From: Gnetum montanum
Lineage: Eukaryota > Streptophyta > Gnetopsida > Gnetales > Gnetaceae
NCBI GenBank assembly: GCA_015680685.1
Contig: MNCI01022074.1
Span: 147,793 to 191,420, forward strand
Reading direction: 5' to 3'
DNA: 43,628 nucleotides
Made by a program: the position numbers and the translations under genes. The first letter of the stretch is position 1; each line of letters starts with the position of its first letter. Under the pieces are notes generated by a model that was given only the letters and a program-made list of their open reading frames with translations, searched no databases and was not told where the DNA came from. This document shows positions 1 to 11,060 of this stretch, piece by piece.

Positions 1-131
1 GGAAGACAACGAACGATTAACCCCAAGTGTTTCTTGTGGCGTTAAGGCATTTAGTCTGCGGAGTTCGACCAGATCGCGCGTGTACGCTCATATTCGTATG
101 GTGGAGTGTAGGGGTACCTCGCCACTCATCA
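1..131 (+). repeat. 3' end of an Athila-type LTR
   Basis: This matches the last 130-140 bases of the LTRs at 3320-4181, 4655-5573 and 8242-9031, including the GTGTAGGGGTACCT stretch and the terminal CATCA at 127-131. The left part lies outside the window. What follows is not a primer-binding site but sequence homologous to the gag-pol linker of the element at 8242. Either this copy lost its primer site and gag, or an LTR element ended here after inserting into an older copy's linker. Confidence 0.85.
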
Positions 132-690
132 GTAACCTAAGGCAGTTCCACCAACCATTAATGTATTATCCAAGTAGAACACTGCCACAACCTATCGGGC
201 AACATCAGTAGTGGCAACACCCATAGTCATGTGGGATGCCACCACCTAGGCAACAATACCCTTACCGGCGACCTGATCCTTATGGCTACTACATGTAGCA
301 GCTGGTTTCTCCAAGTGACTCTATGGGTCACACAGCCCCACAACGTCACTACCAAGTTTGGGAGTATTTTAGAAGGACTCCTTATCCTTCGAGAGACACT
401 CGACATGTATACCATTCTCCAAATCCATCCACCACTCTTCCGTCGGTAGTTCCCATACCACTCGTTGCAACAATGCAAGGGGAACTCCCCACTCAACCGC
501 AGCAACATAATGCTACGAGAGCTATGAACCTTCAACCCACTGCTAGTTCTAACAACCATAAGAAGAGAAGACCTTTCTTCAGAATCAAAATGCCAAACAA
601 GCTCTCACAAGCACAAGTGGTTGAGTTTGTGTACGCCCCTCCAGCACATAAGGCTTCAGAGCTCCCTTCAAACCAATACTAGAGCTCAAC
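132..690 (+). pseudogene. Athila-type gag-pol linker remnant
   Basis: The stretch is rich in Pro, Gln, Ser, Tyr and Thr codons and aligns by eye with 11120-11690: both run through an ATTATCCAAGT-like motif, a GGCAACA/GGTAGTA block, a CATGTAGCAGC/TCCATATGGG block and a basic AAGAAGAGAAGACC/AAGAAAAGATC segment. In that element it lies between the gag zinc knuckle and protease. No catalytic domain is present. One frame stays open from 323 to 682; it is probably a surviving piece of the polyprotein rather than a separate gene. Confidence 0.6.
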
Positions 691-699
691 GCATACGGT

Positions 700-1125
700 T
701 ATGTTAACACATACCATAATCGACTGGATCAAGGTAGGCCACCTTCCTAGGAAACTATCTGATCCTAGAAGTCCCTTAATCTACCTCCAAGTCACCAGGA
801 ATGAACCTATAAGTCTCTTCTTGACTCAGGTTCCAGAGTCAACTTAATTTCATGAGAAATGTATCAAGCCTAGAACCTGCCTACACTTAAGAAGAGCAAC
901 ATTCAACTAGAGCTGGTTGACCAGTCCATCACCATTCCCTTGGGATTGGTGAAGGACATTGTTACCACTGTGTGTGGTTGGTCATACCCAGCTGATTTCC
1001 TGGTGATGGAAGTTAACAGCAACAAAGGGGACTTCCCAATTATAATGGGAAGGGCATGGCTAAGTACAATAGACGCATGCCTAGGAATCCATGATCTTTC
1101 CTTGGAGATATCTAAGGTAAAAATT
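700..1125 (+). pseudogene. Athila-type retropepsin (protease) remnant
   Basis: Retropepsin is the aspartic protease that cleaves the Gag-Pol polyprotein of LTR retrotransposons. The active-site loop reads Asp-Ser-Gly-Ser-Arg-Val-Asn at 823-843, followed by Leu-Ile-Ser and a nonsense codon. The C-terminal motif FPIIMGRAWLSTIDA, with the family's hydrophobic-hydrophobic-Gly-Arg-x-Trp-Leu pattern, is read in the frame open at 940-1212. The two halves are in different frames, so the gene is broken. A paralogous copy is at 11700-12080. Downstream homology with that copy continues to about 1370 and then stops: RT, RNase H and integrase have been deleted here. Confidence 0.8.
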
Positions 1126-1370
1126 TATGAAAAGATAGAAACTCTGAGACAAAGGTGCCTGTATGTAGCAACCACACAACAAGTGGACACCCTGTGGTTG
1201 ACAGCTATTTGAAAGAGCAATCCACCAACATGCATGTAATGAACTGGGGGAACAACTCATGCCCGCAACAAAGGCATAGATACATTGGAATATGAGTGTC
1301 GCCAACTTCCACCCCTTAATCTAAGAACATCAATTGGGAGAAGTTGGACACTTCTAAGAAATTCAAATAG

Positions 1371-3310
1371 GTGTTCATTATTTTGGATCTCTCCCTTTCC
1401 ATTCAGTCATGGGGGAGATGGCCATTTGTGCTAATCATTTGGGGCCCTCAGTTCTTTTTAAGTTTTTGTTTACACATTTTTGTTTTACACATTTTTGTTT
1501 TGCACATTTTTGTTTTACAAATTTCTTTAACTTTTCTTGTTTTTGTTTTACAACATTTTTTATATATTTTTCATTTCTTTGTGTTTGTTATCCATCTTGT
1601 AAGTTTGTCACCCAATAAGTGTTCTTCATGATGGTATGAACTGTTTATATTGATTGCTAATGTTTGGTTTTTACCTTTAAGTCATGATGTTGATACTAAG
1701 GTATGGTTCTTTTAATATGACAGACAATGAGTCCACTTCATCCATACATCCACTAATTTCTATGGTCTCTCTTGGCTTGGAAATGTATAGTCCCTTTCTA
1801 AATAAGAACTATCAACGAATCGGTGATTGGGCATTTCTCAAACTAAGGAAGGACTCAAGGATTGAAAAGGGTGTGACTTCAAGGGAACTTGATGCATTTT
1901 TGTTGGCCATTCTCTTGGGTTCTTGGATGTTTTCTTCTTGAGTTTTTTTACCGTTTTGATGTTACTCAAATATTGGGAAGCTAAGAAAATAAAAATAACA
2001 AAGTCTTTGCATGGTATGGTTCTCATGCATAAACACATAAAAAAAAAGAGAAAGCAAGAATTCAAAGCACACCCCTTAGACGAAATAATCATTTTGGCTA
2101 CAAGCACTGGTTATGGAACTAAAATAAAAATGTTCCCTCTAACTAAGGCCCTTCTTACTTCCCATTCTCTCCTCCTTCATTTCGTCGGAATGGTGGTCAC
2201 TCTTTTGTGAAGATATTCTTGTTACTCCAAGGGGATGGATTGGCCAAATGCGTTAATGCAAAGTCATTGGAAGTGATTTTTTTGAGGCCGGACTTGGAAT
2301 GGGATCTACTAAGTCACATTGATCATTAACTACACTAGGGTATGTACACCACCTTATTCTTAGGATTCCATCCCATTCTCTTCTCTCCATCCTTCTCTCC
2401 ATTGTTCACCTCATTTCTGGTTGTATTAGTAGTGTATATTTTGGTTGACATATTATTTTCTTTTTGGTAAATTCTTGTGGTTAAGACTTTAACTCTTGTT
2501 CCAAATGACATTCCTAGAGCCTACAGACTCTTTGAATGTGGGTTTGTTAGCGCATTAAGGGCATGAGCCTACTTTGGGGAGGATCCACTAACATTCCTAT
2601 TTGGTGCACTAGTTAAATTCTTTCCCTTAACATTTTTGCAGTCAACTTTATTTTGTTCATTTCCATCTTGACATCCATTTCATCGATGTTATAGTTGTCT
2701 CTTTTACTCCATCTTTCTTGTTCTTTTTCTTTCTCCATTCTATTGCTACCAGAGGTTCGCTCTTAGTCATGGGGATTTGGACCCAAATTTTTCGATTTTT
2801 TTCTTAACCCCTACACCTTCGGTAGTCACCACTATGATATATCTAGATTCGTATTAGTCATATCAAAACCCAGCCAATGGACCTTTCACCAAAGCAAGGT
2901 ATCAATTGCATTATGATTCATTTACCCTTGCTAATGCAAGACTGTGTTGTGTGTGCAGATGGAAATCATACAACAACAGATTAGATCTGGAGAGAACACT
3001 TGGAATGGAGTAGTGCTGAAAGTAGCTATGCAAGGAGCAAGATCGATGGCGTGCTTACGAATGGACAAAAAAAGGTGCAATCTTGGCATTGACAGCAGCA
3101 AAACTTCTTTCTCTCTCTCTTTCTCAGCTGCCAAATGAGGCCTGATGTTAAATGTATAAAGTGTTCACTCTTATTGTCATGAACACTAGTTTTGTCTTGT
3201 CTTGTAATGATGATCCATTCACATGTCATCCCATTAGTTCCATTTGAGTTAATAATCCCATACTGTCCCAATATTTTGTAAGGAACTCAAGGAAAATTTT
3301 TTATTTAGTC
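1371..3310 (+). other. Non-coding 3' part of a deleted Athila-type element
   Basis: This fills the space between the deletion point after protease and the polypurine tract at 3311. No integrase or recognised domain is visible. Two overlapping open stretches (1684-1941 and 1923-2210) encode basic or hydrophobic peptides that I do not recognise. They lie where Athila elements can carry an envelope-like gene, but nothing in them supports that call. The last 160 bases are homologous to 4480-4654, just before the next LTR, so they belong to the conserved 3' untranslated region. Confidence 0.5.
1463..1530 (+). repeat. Short 15-bp tandem repeat
   Basis: About three and a half head-to-tail copies of a 15-base unit, ACACATTTTTGTTTT with A/G variation at the first base, inside the T-rich 3' part of the deleted element. 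Confidence 0.8.
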
Positions 3311-3319
3311 ATGGGGGCA
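3311..3319 (+). other. Polypurine tract before LTR
   Basis: The sequence ATGGGGGCA directly precedes the TGATG that opens the LTR. The equivalent ATGGGGCTA lies before the LTR at 4655. Plus-strand DNA synthesis of LTR retrotransposons is primed from such a tract, so the LTR that follows is a 3' LTR. Confidence 0.65.
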
Positions 3320-3453
3320 TGATGGGACGCGATATCGCATGGGTCATGATATCACATCTGTTGCGATATTGCATCCCCCACGATATTGCGTACACGATAT
3401 CAGGTCTTCCCCTGCGATATCGCGTACACGATATCACAGTGCGCTGTCAAATC

Positions 3454-3460
3454 TATAAAT
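3454..3460 (+). promoter_or_regulatory. LTR TATA box
   Basis: TATAAAT in the LTR, conserved at 4800-4807 and at about 43130 in sibling LTRs. It lies just downstream of the palindromic U3 repeats and marks the likely U3/R promoter. Confidence 0.65.
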
Positions 3461-3630
3461 AAGAGGCATCTCTCCCTTGTTTCTCATTCTAGGCCTAGAT
3501 CGTAGTGAAACTCTGGCAGTTTTAACTCTCCAAAGATAGAATAATTTTCATGTGCCCGCAGTAGGAGCTCCAAAGTGAACAGATCTTTATTCGAGAAAAT
3601 ATTGTACCTGAATACAAGTTTGTGTATGGC

Positions 3631-3636
3631 AATAAA
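3631..3636 (+). terminator. LTR polyadenylation signal AATAAA
   Basis: AATAAA within GGCAATAAAGATGAACTT, about 175 bases after the TATA box. The same signal is kept at 4978-4983 and 43306-43311, which argues for selection before the copies decayed. Confidence 0.6.
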
Positions 3637-4181
3637 GATGAACTTCTTGGATAAACCTTGCAATGCATGGAATAGGCTAAATAGGACTTTATTTACTATT
3701 ATTTATTGTGTATCATTTAAATGCTTTATTAGTCATTAAATCTCTCTCAACCCTTCTCTCTTAGTTAAGTGCATTCAGTACGACCACTTCGAGCACGTGC
3801 GTTACGCTTGGTAATCCTAGCAACAACTAGCGTTTGGTAACCAAGGTTGCATTGGTTCAGGGTGTGAATGGTAAGTGGGAACAGATACTGATGCTAGGTT
3901 AATTAAGACTTAGTTAGTTAGTTAAAGTTAGTTAATTAGTCTCTTCACCCTTCACCTTATCAGCATAGAAGATAAAATAGAAAAGACATAAAAATCATAT
4001 ACCCCAGACTTACTTAACCATACAACCGTGACAAATACAAGTAAGTCTAGGAACATACCGAATGATTAACCTTAAGTGTTCCATAAGGCGTGTAGGCACT
4101 TAATCTATGAAGTTCAACCGGATCGTGCATGTAACGCTCGTATTTGTATGGTTGAGTGTAGGGGTACCTTGCCATTCATCA

Positions 4182-4654
4182 CTGATCATGCCCTATCTAT
4201 GGGATGTCCCCATTCTAGCCAACATTAGTAAAGCCACATGGACCGTAAATGATCATTGGAGTAAGGAGGAGAAGATGAAGGCACTGCTTGATGACTTTTC
4301 CTTCCACCGGAGGTTGCAATCATAGCAGGACAACCATAGCCACCACATGTGCTCAAAGTCAGTGAAGGTCCTTCAAAGCCTTAGGGGCCACCACCACCTG
4401 GGACTATTTGATCTTTATCATCTTCTTCACACCATTAGAGGATGTGTTGTCCAAATTTTTTTAGAGTCATGTAATGGTATTCAATTTTATGTCATGAACA
4501 CCATGATTTTTTATAATTTGTTGATTTGTACACCTAGGAACCTTCTTTTATCAAGTCAGTTTATTTTGTTTTAGTAAGAGTCAGTAAATAATCCAATACA
4601 TTTTCAATTTTTTAAAAGAACTTGAGAATGAGTTTTCATTTAGTCATGGGGCTA
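4182..4654 (+). mobile_element. Internal 3' remnant of a second Athila-type element
   Basis: The last 175 bases match 3160-3319 of the neighbouring element (GTCATGAACAC followed by a polypurine tract), so this is the internal 3' end belonging to the LTR at 4655. The first 300 bases match nothing else that I recognise in the window. There is no primer site after the LTR at 4181, so that LTR does not serve as the 5' LTR of this fragment by normal structure; it most likely ended here by insertion or recombination. Confidence 0.6.
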
Positions 4655-5573
4655 TGATGAAATGTCAATAAGTTGGGTTGACGGGCCCTCGTTGATGTAG
4701 CCTTGTTGATGGGCCCTCGTTGATGAAGCCCCATTTACATGATGTTACCCCATTTGCTATGTCGACGTAGCCTCGTTGACACAACCATAGAGCAAAAACT
4801 ATAAATATATGCTTCCAGCTATGTTTATGAGCATCAAATTCATAATAGTAGTCAAACTCTTACAATTTTTACATTTGAAAGTTAGAATATTTCTCCAGAG
4901 TGCCCACAACAAGAGTCATTAAGTGTACAGATCTTTATTCAAGCATTGTTGTACCTAAGCATGATAGTGTGTATAGCAATAAAGATGAGCTTCTTGATAA
5001 ACCTTGTAACATTTTGGATAGTTTAGATATTTATTTATGCATTTAATGCTTTCAGTTAATTATTTAATGTTCTCTAGTAATTAAGCTAATTAAGTAAGAT
5101 AATCTAGATAGTTTAAATACATAAGTACGATTGCTTCAAGTGTAACATGTATTGTTTTGGTAATCCTAGCAACATTATTGTTTGGTATGCCAAGTAGTGT
5201 AGCGCTTGGTAATCTAGTAGTGGATATGTAGGTTCAATACATGTACAAAAAGTAGGACTAGATGCTTATGTTAGGATTAGTTAAAGATTACTTATTTAGT
5301 TAAATTAAATTAGTTATTAAATTACTCTATCTCTCTTCAAGCATCAAAACCATAAAACAAAAAATGATAAAAATTATATGCCTTGATTACTCTTAACCAT
5401 ATTATTATGCTTCACAAGTGTAATCAGAAAGACAATGAATGACCTTAGCATAAGGTTCACTTCCTAGAAGACTAGAGTACCAAAAAATATAAAGTCCATG
5501 GAATTCAACTAGATCACACATAAATGCTTTGTGATTTTTATGGTTGGTCGTAGGGATACCTCGCTAATCATCA
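4655..5573 (+). repeat. Athila-type 3' LTR, divergent U3
   Basis: This 919-bp LTR has TGATG and CATCA ends, TATAAATA at 4800-4807 and AATAAA at 4978-4983. R and U5 align with the other LTRs (the AGATCTTTATTCAAGC and GATAAACCTTG blocks). Its U3 differs: the GATATC palindromes are replaced by about three copies of a GGGCCCTCGTTGATG-type repeat (4680-4780). It is followed by non-element sequence and preceded by ATGGGGCTA, so it is a 3' LTR. Confidence 0.87.
4680..4785 (+). repeat. U3 subrepeats of GGGCCCTCGTTGATG type
   Basis: Repeats of GTTGACGGGCCCTCGTTGATG and shortened variants lie directly upstream of the TATA box. GGGCCC and GTCGAC palindromes recur. They occupy the position held by GATATC repeats in sibling LTRs and are likely transcription-factor sites that were exchanged. 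Confidence 0.6.
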
Positions 5574-8241
5574 ACAAAGATACTTCCAGTGCAAAGAGAG
5601 ATCCAAAGCCACTTGCCAAAAGTAGGCCTAGGCAAGGAAGCCAAACCATCAAGTCAAAGCAACAACAATGAATCCAAGCCACAAAGATTAATTGCATACT
5701 AGACTGTGTGCTCAATTTGAGCGAACACACTATTGCATAGAATAGAGCACAACAACCAAGAACACTACAATAAAAATCTGCTGGAAACCCATGCATGATC
5801 CCAATAACTCGTAAGGCATTGCACTACTTAGTCAGAAACACCTCACCAAGCCCAACCACCAATGGATACTTTTTTCGTAGAAGAGATCCATGTATTAGAA
5901 AAGATCCATGTCCACCCCTAACCACACTTCCTTTCCAAAGTAAGAAAAAGCTGTAAGTGAATAAGGTTTTGCTAGGTTGGAAAAGCTTACCTCTAGTGTT
6001 CATTCTTAACAGATTGTTTGGTTTATGCTACAATACAAGGAAGTTTGAACATAACATTTTAGAATTAGAGTGCACACATTAAATTAATGAAATTTGAACT
6101 TGTGCTTTATTTGTTACTATTTAGAGAAACTAGTAACCGAATGGGTCATATTATGTCATGTGAAAATGAATACAAAGATGTAGTAGAAAGATCGTTATGC
6201 TAATAGATCCTATAACTCAGAGGCAAGGTAATTGTTGTCATTTTACAGCCACATTAGCTAATTTGGCTAACAAGAGGTACTGTAAGTGGTTAGGTAACTT
6301 ATGTGAATGTAGAAAGTCTTCATCCATAAGCCTATGAATTGGAAAAGATTTGACTGAGATCTCTCCCAACTGTTAGTTGTTAGCTATATGTGTGGGTTGC
6401 ATGTAGGTAATAAAAGTTTTAGGTTGTAGCATGAAATTAGTTAATTTATATGATTATTTTTTCTCTTGTTGAGAATATTCAAAGTGATGTTAAATTAAAG
6501 AAAATTATAGATATACACTAAACGTTTTGCTTGCAAATCCTTGTGATGGTGTCCTATTCATTAAGGTCTTCCTATCGACATTCATCTTAAACATATGGGA
6601 AATGTTTATCCTCAATGTCTTTTTTCGAGAAGTGAAGATTCATTTTCTTATATATTTTTGAGCATCTTATTGCTTAGCATGCTTGGAAATGGATATTCAG
6701 AATTTATAACTTTCAACTAAGCATCAATGAAGTCATTCATGGTGATTAGCCTGCTTTATGTATTTTGTTTCTTTGCATTTGGAATTGCTTTTGACCACTT
6801 GTAATCTCCTCTATTTAGAAGCTTAGGTGTGCAATTATTTTCTAATAGTAAGAACATAACTATGATCTCTTTTCATATGTCAAATACTAGATTCTCAAAG
6901 ATGTCACTTTTTAGCTACAACTTCAAGCAAAAAATCTTCCAATAAAAGCTAAACAACTAATTTTCTTTTAATAGCATTAAGTGCTTTTTGTTTTAAATGC
7001 TCAAGGATGGAAAGCTTTCAACTTTTGTCACTATTTATTTGTTATCTCTAATTAATGTATTCTTTTTCCTGGAAAAAGAGTTTTCTCCTTCAAGAAATTC
7101 TTTAGTAAGAACTAAAAACCCATGAGGGTGCTTTTGAATAAAAGGTAAGGCTCGATCCTTTTCCTACCCTAGAAGGGAGGCTTTTCAAGATTGGTTGTAA
7201 GGATGAAAACTTGAAAAGACATCCCTAAAACTATTAGGTTTTTTAGACTCTTCGACGATCTAATGTACTTTCATTTTTTTGTATAATTATTTATTTTTTT
7301 AGGATCCAACATCTCCTTCTCCCTCACAGGTAGTAAATGCTCCACCATAATTATCAAGCATACCAATGACATTCTTCTTACCAACTTATCATATAAAATA
7401 TTAACTAAATACATATTCTCTATAAAATTATTAGGGGCACATAACTACAGTGTAACATTTTATTGATATTTTATATAGTAAGTTTAGGAAAAGATGTAAG
7501 TTAAAGACTTGGGTTCAAATTGGAAACAACTACTCAATAATTTAAGCTTTTGGTCATCTACCAACCCTCTTAGGATAAAACTTAGTAGGATGAGCATTGT
7601 GGCTCTAGGTGATTATCCTTTAAGTGGAGGGAAAAAATGTTACTTATATGCATTATGCTTTTGACTATTTTTTTTCTTTGGAGGATGGGTTCTAGAGAGA
7701 GGTTGAGAGAGTTTCTTTTTTCATTTGAGGGGTAAGAGTATTTTTCAAGTTTTTACCTTTATAATGAAAAACCTCTTCTTTAGGGTAATAAAAGGATGTT
7801 AAGTTTCCCTTCTTCAGAAGTACCGTTTCAAGTTTTTAGATCCTACTAAAGGCAAGGCTTTTTGTAAACTTGAAAGCAATAAATTAAATCATTTAGGGAT
7901 GTAGCTAAAGTATGAGTTATATTCAGGGATTGCAAGATGCATAATTATGCAAGAATTTTTTTGGGATGGTGGGGCTTTAATTATTACATTTTAATGACAT
8001 TAATGCAAGAGATTAGTAACATTAATGGAGATAGTGACATTGATCCATCATCTTTTTTGTGAATTGCAACTAGTAAGATGTTTGATGAAGCTCAAAATAA
8101 CACCTTCGAAGAATGGTGAAAATGAACAAAAATGCTAAAGATGAAGGCCCACTAAAATGAGATAATGATCTCCTTGGTTTGAAGCATTGTTTATTTTCAA
8201 CATAAGGAATTAAACATAAAACTTATCGATGAATCATGTTT
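5574..8241. other. Non-coding AT-rich interval
   Basis: No gene, RNA or LTR is recognised. All frames are short and filled with stops. The only structure noticed is a SINE-like repeat at about 7440-7640 that has a partner near 19680-19850. The reverse open frame at 5509-5796 overlaps the LTR end and shows no domain. Confidence 0.55.
7440..7640 (+). repeat. SINE-like dispersed repeat
   Basis: It contains GGGTTCAAATTGG (resembling a tRNA B box), then CATCTACCAACCCTCTTAG and a TAGGATGAGCATTGTGGC segment. A diverged relative at about 19680-19850 has the same order (CTTATCTACTAACCC, GAATGGATAGAATGAG, GATAATTATC). An upstream A box is not convincing, so a tRNA-derived SINE is only the best guess. 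Confidence 0.4.
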
Positions 8242-9031
8242 TGATGTGCTTTGATATCATAACCAAAATACAATATCGAATATGCAATATCATGGGGTAT
8301 ATGCTGATAAATATAGTGCTTGGGCACATGGTTTGGGCATTATTATTTGTCATAGAGTAACAAAGTTTTTGTAGTTTATCCATTCCAAAGTTAGAATATT
8401 TCTAAGTGCCCATAGTAGGAGTTTGAGTGTTTACGGATCTTTGTTTGAGCACTGATGTACCTGAGCATAGCACTATGATGACAATAACGATGAGGCCTTT
8501 TGATAAACCTTGTAGCATTGAGAATAGATTAATGTTTCCTTTAATGCATTTAATATTCATGCACTTTAACTTAATGCATTTTAATTAAGCAATTAATTTT
8601 CAGTTGTTAATGAACACAAGCATGACAGCTTCAAGCATATGTGTAGTGCTTGGTAACCCAGAAATGCTTAACGTTCGGTAACCCAACAATGCTAGATGTG
8701 TTCAAGATGTGTTCGAAGAGTGGGAATGGGTACTTGTGTTAGGTGAGCTAGGTAGTAGATTAACTAGACATTAAACTCCTTTATCTTTCATCCTTGTTCT
8801 AGGAAATTAAATTTATAAAACATAAAATGATAAAAATTATATACCTTAGTTACACTTAACCATATACTTGTACCTCATGAGTGGAATTGAGAAGACAACA
8901 ATCATCTCGATTAGATTTGACGTCTTAGAACTAGTGTACTTGAGAACTTAAGTTCTATGAAATTAGACTAGATCATGCATGAACACTCATGATTCATATG
9001 GTTGGGCATAGGGGTACCTTGCTGCTCATCA
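8242..9031 (+). repeat. Athila-type 5' LTR
   Basis: This 790-bp LTR runs TGATG to CATCA. Diverged GATATC/CAATATC motifs lie at 8250-8295 and a weak ATAAATATA lies near 8307. R and U5 match the sibling LTRs (GTTAGAATATTTCTAAGTGCCC; TTGATAAACCTTGTAGCATT; GCTTGGTAACCCAG). A tRNA-Asp primer site follows directly, which makes it a 5' LTR. The start is less sure than the end because the U3 is strongly decayed. Confidence 0.83.
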
Positions 9032-9052
9032 TTGGCACTATTGCTAGGGACC
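9032..9052 (+). other. Primer-binding site, tRNA-Asp type
   Basis: TTGGCACTATTGCTAGGG plus GACC starts one base after the LTR. It is a worn form of the TGGCGCCGTTGCCGGGGA element complementary to the 3' end of plant tRNA-Asp, as used by Athila and several related lineages. The changes are mainly C-to-T or G-to-A. Confidence 0.85.
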
Positions 9053-9191
9053 TTTTAGTTGTTACGTGCGCTATCTAGGATTTAGTGAAAATTATTCAAA
9101 TCATTGGAACAAACCTTAAAGTCATATCACATCTTAAGATTACTACAATAATTTAGAAAAGAACACTACATTTTTATTTTTCTAACATAAG

Positions 9192-11060
9192 ATGTCTTCT
9201 TCTTATAAGAGTGATTCTTCATCCAAGTCTCATGGAGTACATCAACAAGTGCCCCAATAGTACAGAGTGGTATATGCTCATCCTGATGAGTACATACCCA
9301 ATTTTACTTTCATCCTACATTAGGATGAATAGCTATAGTCATGTGACATGGAGGACAACATTGTGTTGCTGCTAGATTAATCCATTCCTGCAGTGCCCTA
9401 GCAAATACTTATCTGTCTGGGCCTCTAATAACTTCATGCTAAGTATGTTATGTAGGATAGTGATGCCAAAGATTATCGTCCCACTAAGGAACAATGTCTA
9501 TCATGAATTTGCAAAGGGAAAAGGATTTAATGATTTCCCATTCTTTTTGTACTAAAAAGATGGTGGAGAACCATTATCTGGGGGTTTTCCATTTAGTGAA
9601 ATTCCTCTTTTTGACTTTGGTGAAGAAGGTCAAAAGTAGAACCTACAGTCCATGATTCACAATCCTAGTTCTGGTAAGAATGGATCCAACAACAAAGAAG
9701 AATCCAAAGAGGTAAGTCAAGGTAGGGACAAAAACAAGAAACAAGATCATGAACATGGCTACGATCACCAAAGAGGGGGTAGCAGGCACCGTGATGATGC
9801 TAGTCCTCCTTCCTCTTCACCATTGTCATCATCATCTTCTTCTTCTTCTGACTCTGATCACAACCACAAGGGATGCAACCATGATGGAGGTGACTAATGA
9901 GATCAAAATGATTGAAGGGACCATTGGACAAGTAAAGACCAAGGGCATGGATAGTAAAGAAAGATTCATTGCCAGGAATGAATGGGTAGTAGAGGGCATC
10001 GTAGGCACCAAAATCATGGCCTCAATGAACCTTTGCTTGCTACCTGAAGTATGCTCAACATTGTAGAGGTAATGAGAATTCCTACAAGGCACATTAAGAA
10101 TAGTCAGATCAAGAGGCTAGACATGAACAATATTCCTCGGTTTGAAGGGGGATATAACTTAGATTTGCAAAACCATCTCCAAACTTTTCAAGATGCATGT
10201 GCCTTGAAGAATATAGCAAATGATTGGCAAAAATGTAAGTTATTTCCAAGGACACTCATTAAAGAAGTGGAGAATTGGTGTCAGTCCTTAGTACTGGAAT
10301 ATATAAAATAGTGGAGTATAATGCTTGAATTATTCAATGACAAATATTAGTTGTACTCCCAAGTGTCCAACTTGAGGAAGTAGATCAAAGGATGGAAACA
10401 AGAGGCACATGAACCCTTGGATGTTGCCATTGTTGATACTATTCTCTATTGCACAGATGTCTTGGCCATGGTTATTATCAACTGGACTAGCTTTGCCACA
10501 TTGTAGATGGGCTTCAATCTGAAACAAGGAGAACCCTTAGTGTCTATGCCCAAGGGTAATTGTCAGAATTAAGTGCCTATCTAATCCAAAGATTGATTGA
10601 GCAAGTAGCTAAAGAGGAAGATGAATTAAGAAAATGAGAAAGTGCAAAAGAGTACAATCACAACCCTTCCATTCATAAGAGGGAGGTTTGATTTTGTCAT
10701 AGCAATGAAGAATCAACACTTGATGAGGTGGTGAATCAAAAAACCTTGCTACTTCAAAAATTTCAATTATAAATTATGGCCAAGGTTGATCAGGTATAAG
10801 ATTCCATGGATAGTAGATTTTAAGTTGTCCTAAAAATTGCTAAGGAGTCTAAGGAACAAGGTAGTTATCTTGAGCATAGGAGGCATAAGGAAGTTGAATA
10901 TGCCTATCAAAGAGGTAAGGGAAAGATTGATACAATACAGGAAGTTGCAGAAAGTGAATTAGAAGATGATGATGGATGCGACATCTATCATTATGAACAT
11001 CCTAAGGAATGTTATAATATTTTTTCACACTTATAGGAGTTTGGGGGTGTATGTTTGAAT
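9192..11060 (+). pseudogene. gag: Athila-type gag, broken
   Basis: Gag forms the retrotransposon's cytoplasmic particle. A first ATG at 9192 opens a Ser/Lys-rich leader with many stops. A poly-Ser/Asp/His segment follows at 9810-9895. The core begins near 10090 with the motif MNNIPRFEGGYNLDLQNHLQ, then FQDACALKN and KLFPRTL, the usual start of plant gypsy Gag (retrotrans_gag). The downstream part (about 10330-10640) reads ELFNDKY, VSNLRK, GWKQEAHEPLDVA and matches the copy on the other strand at 15221-15850. A damaged zinc knuckle (CDIYHYEHPKECYN) lies near 10975-11020. Several frameshifts and nonsense codons make it non-functional. Confidence 0.8.

Larger units (their letters stand above)
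3320..4181 (+). repeat. Athila-type 3' LTR
   Basis: This 862-bp LTR begins TGATG and ends CATCA, a 5-bp inverted terminal repeat shared by the other copies. U3 carries a cluster of GATATC-centred palindromes (3329-3440). A TATA box lies at 3454-3460 and an AATAAA at 3631-3636. U5 contains two CTTGGTAATCC/TTTGGTAACC subrepeats (about 3808-3850). It follows a polypurine tract and is not followed by a primer-binding site, so it closes the deleted element at 132-3319. Confidence 0.88.

Noticed and set aside
1684-2210. Envelope-like gene of Athila
   Set aside because: The position fits, but the peptides show neither a signal peptide with transmembrane order nor any known motif.
5509-5796. Reverse 95-codon open frame rich in Leu and Cys
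   Set aside because: It overlaps the end of an LTR, has no domain and no homologous frame in sibling LTRs.
9749-10066. Met/Leu/Thr-rich open frame
   Set aside because: It is an alternative frame over the Ser/Asp-rich part of gag; the gag frame is supported by the copy at 15221-16200.
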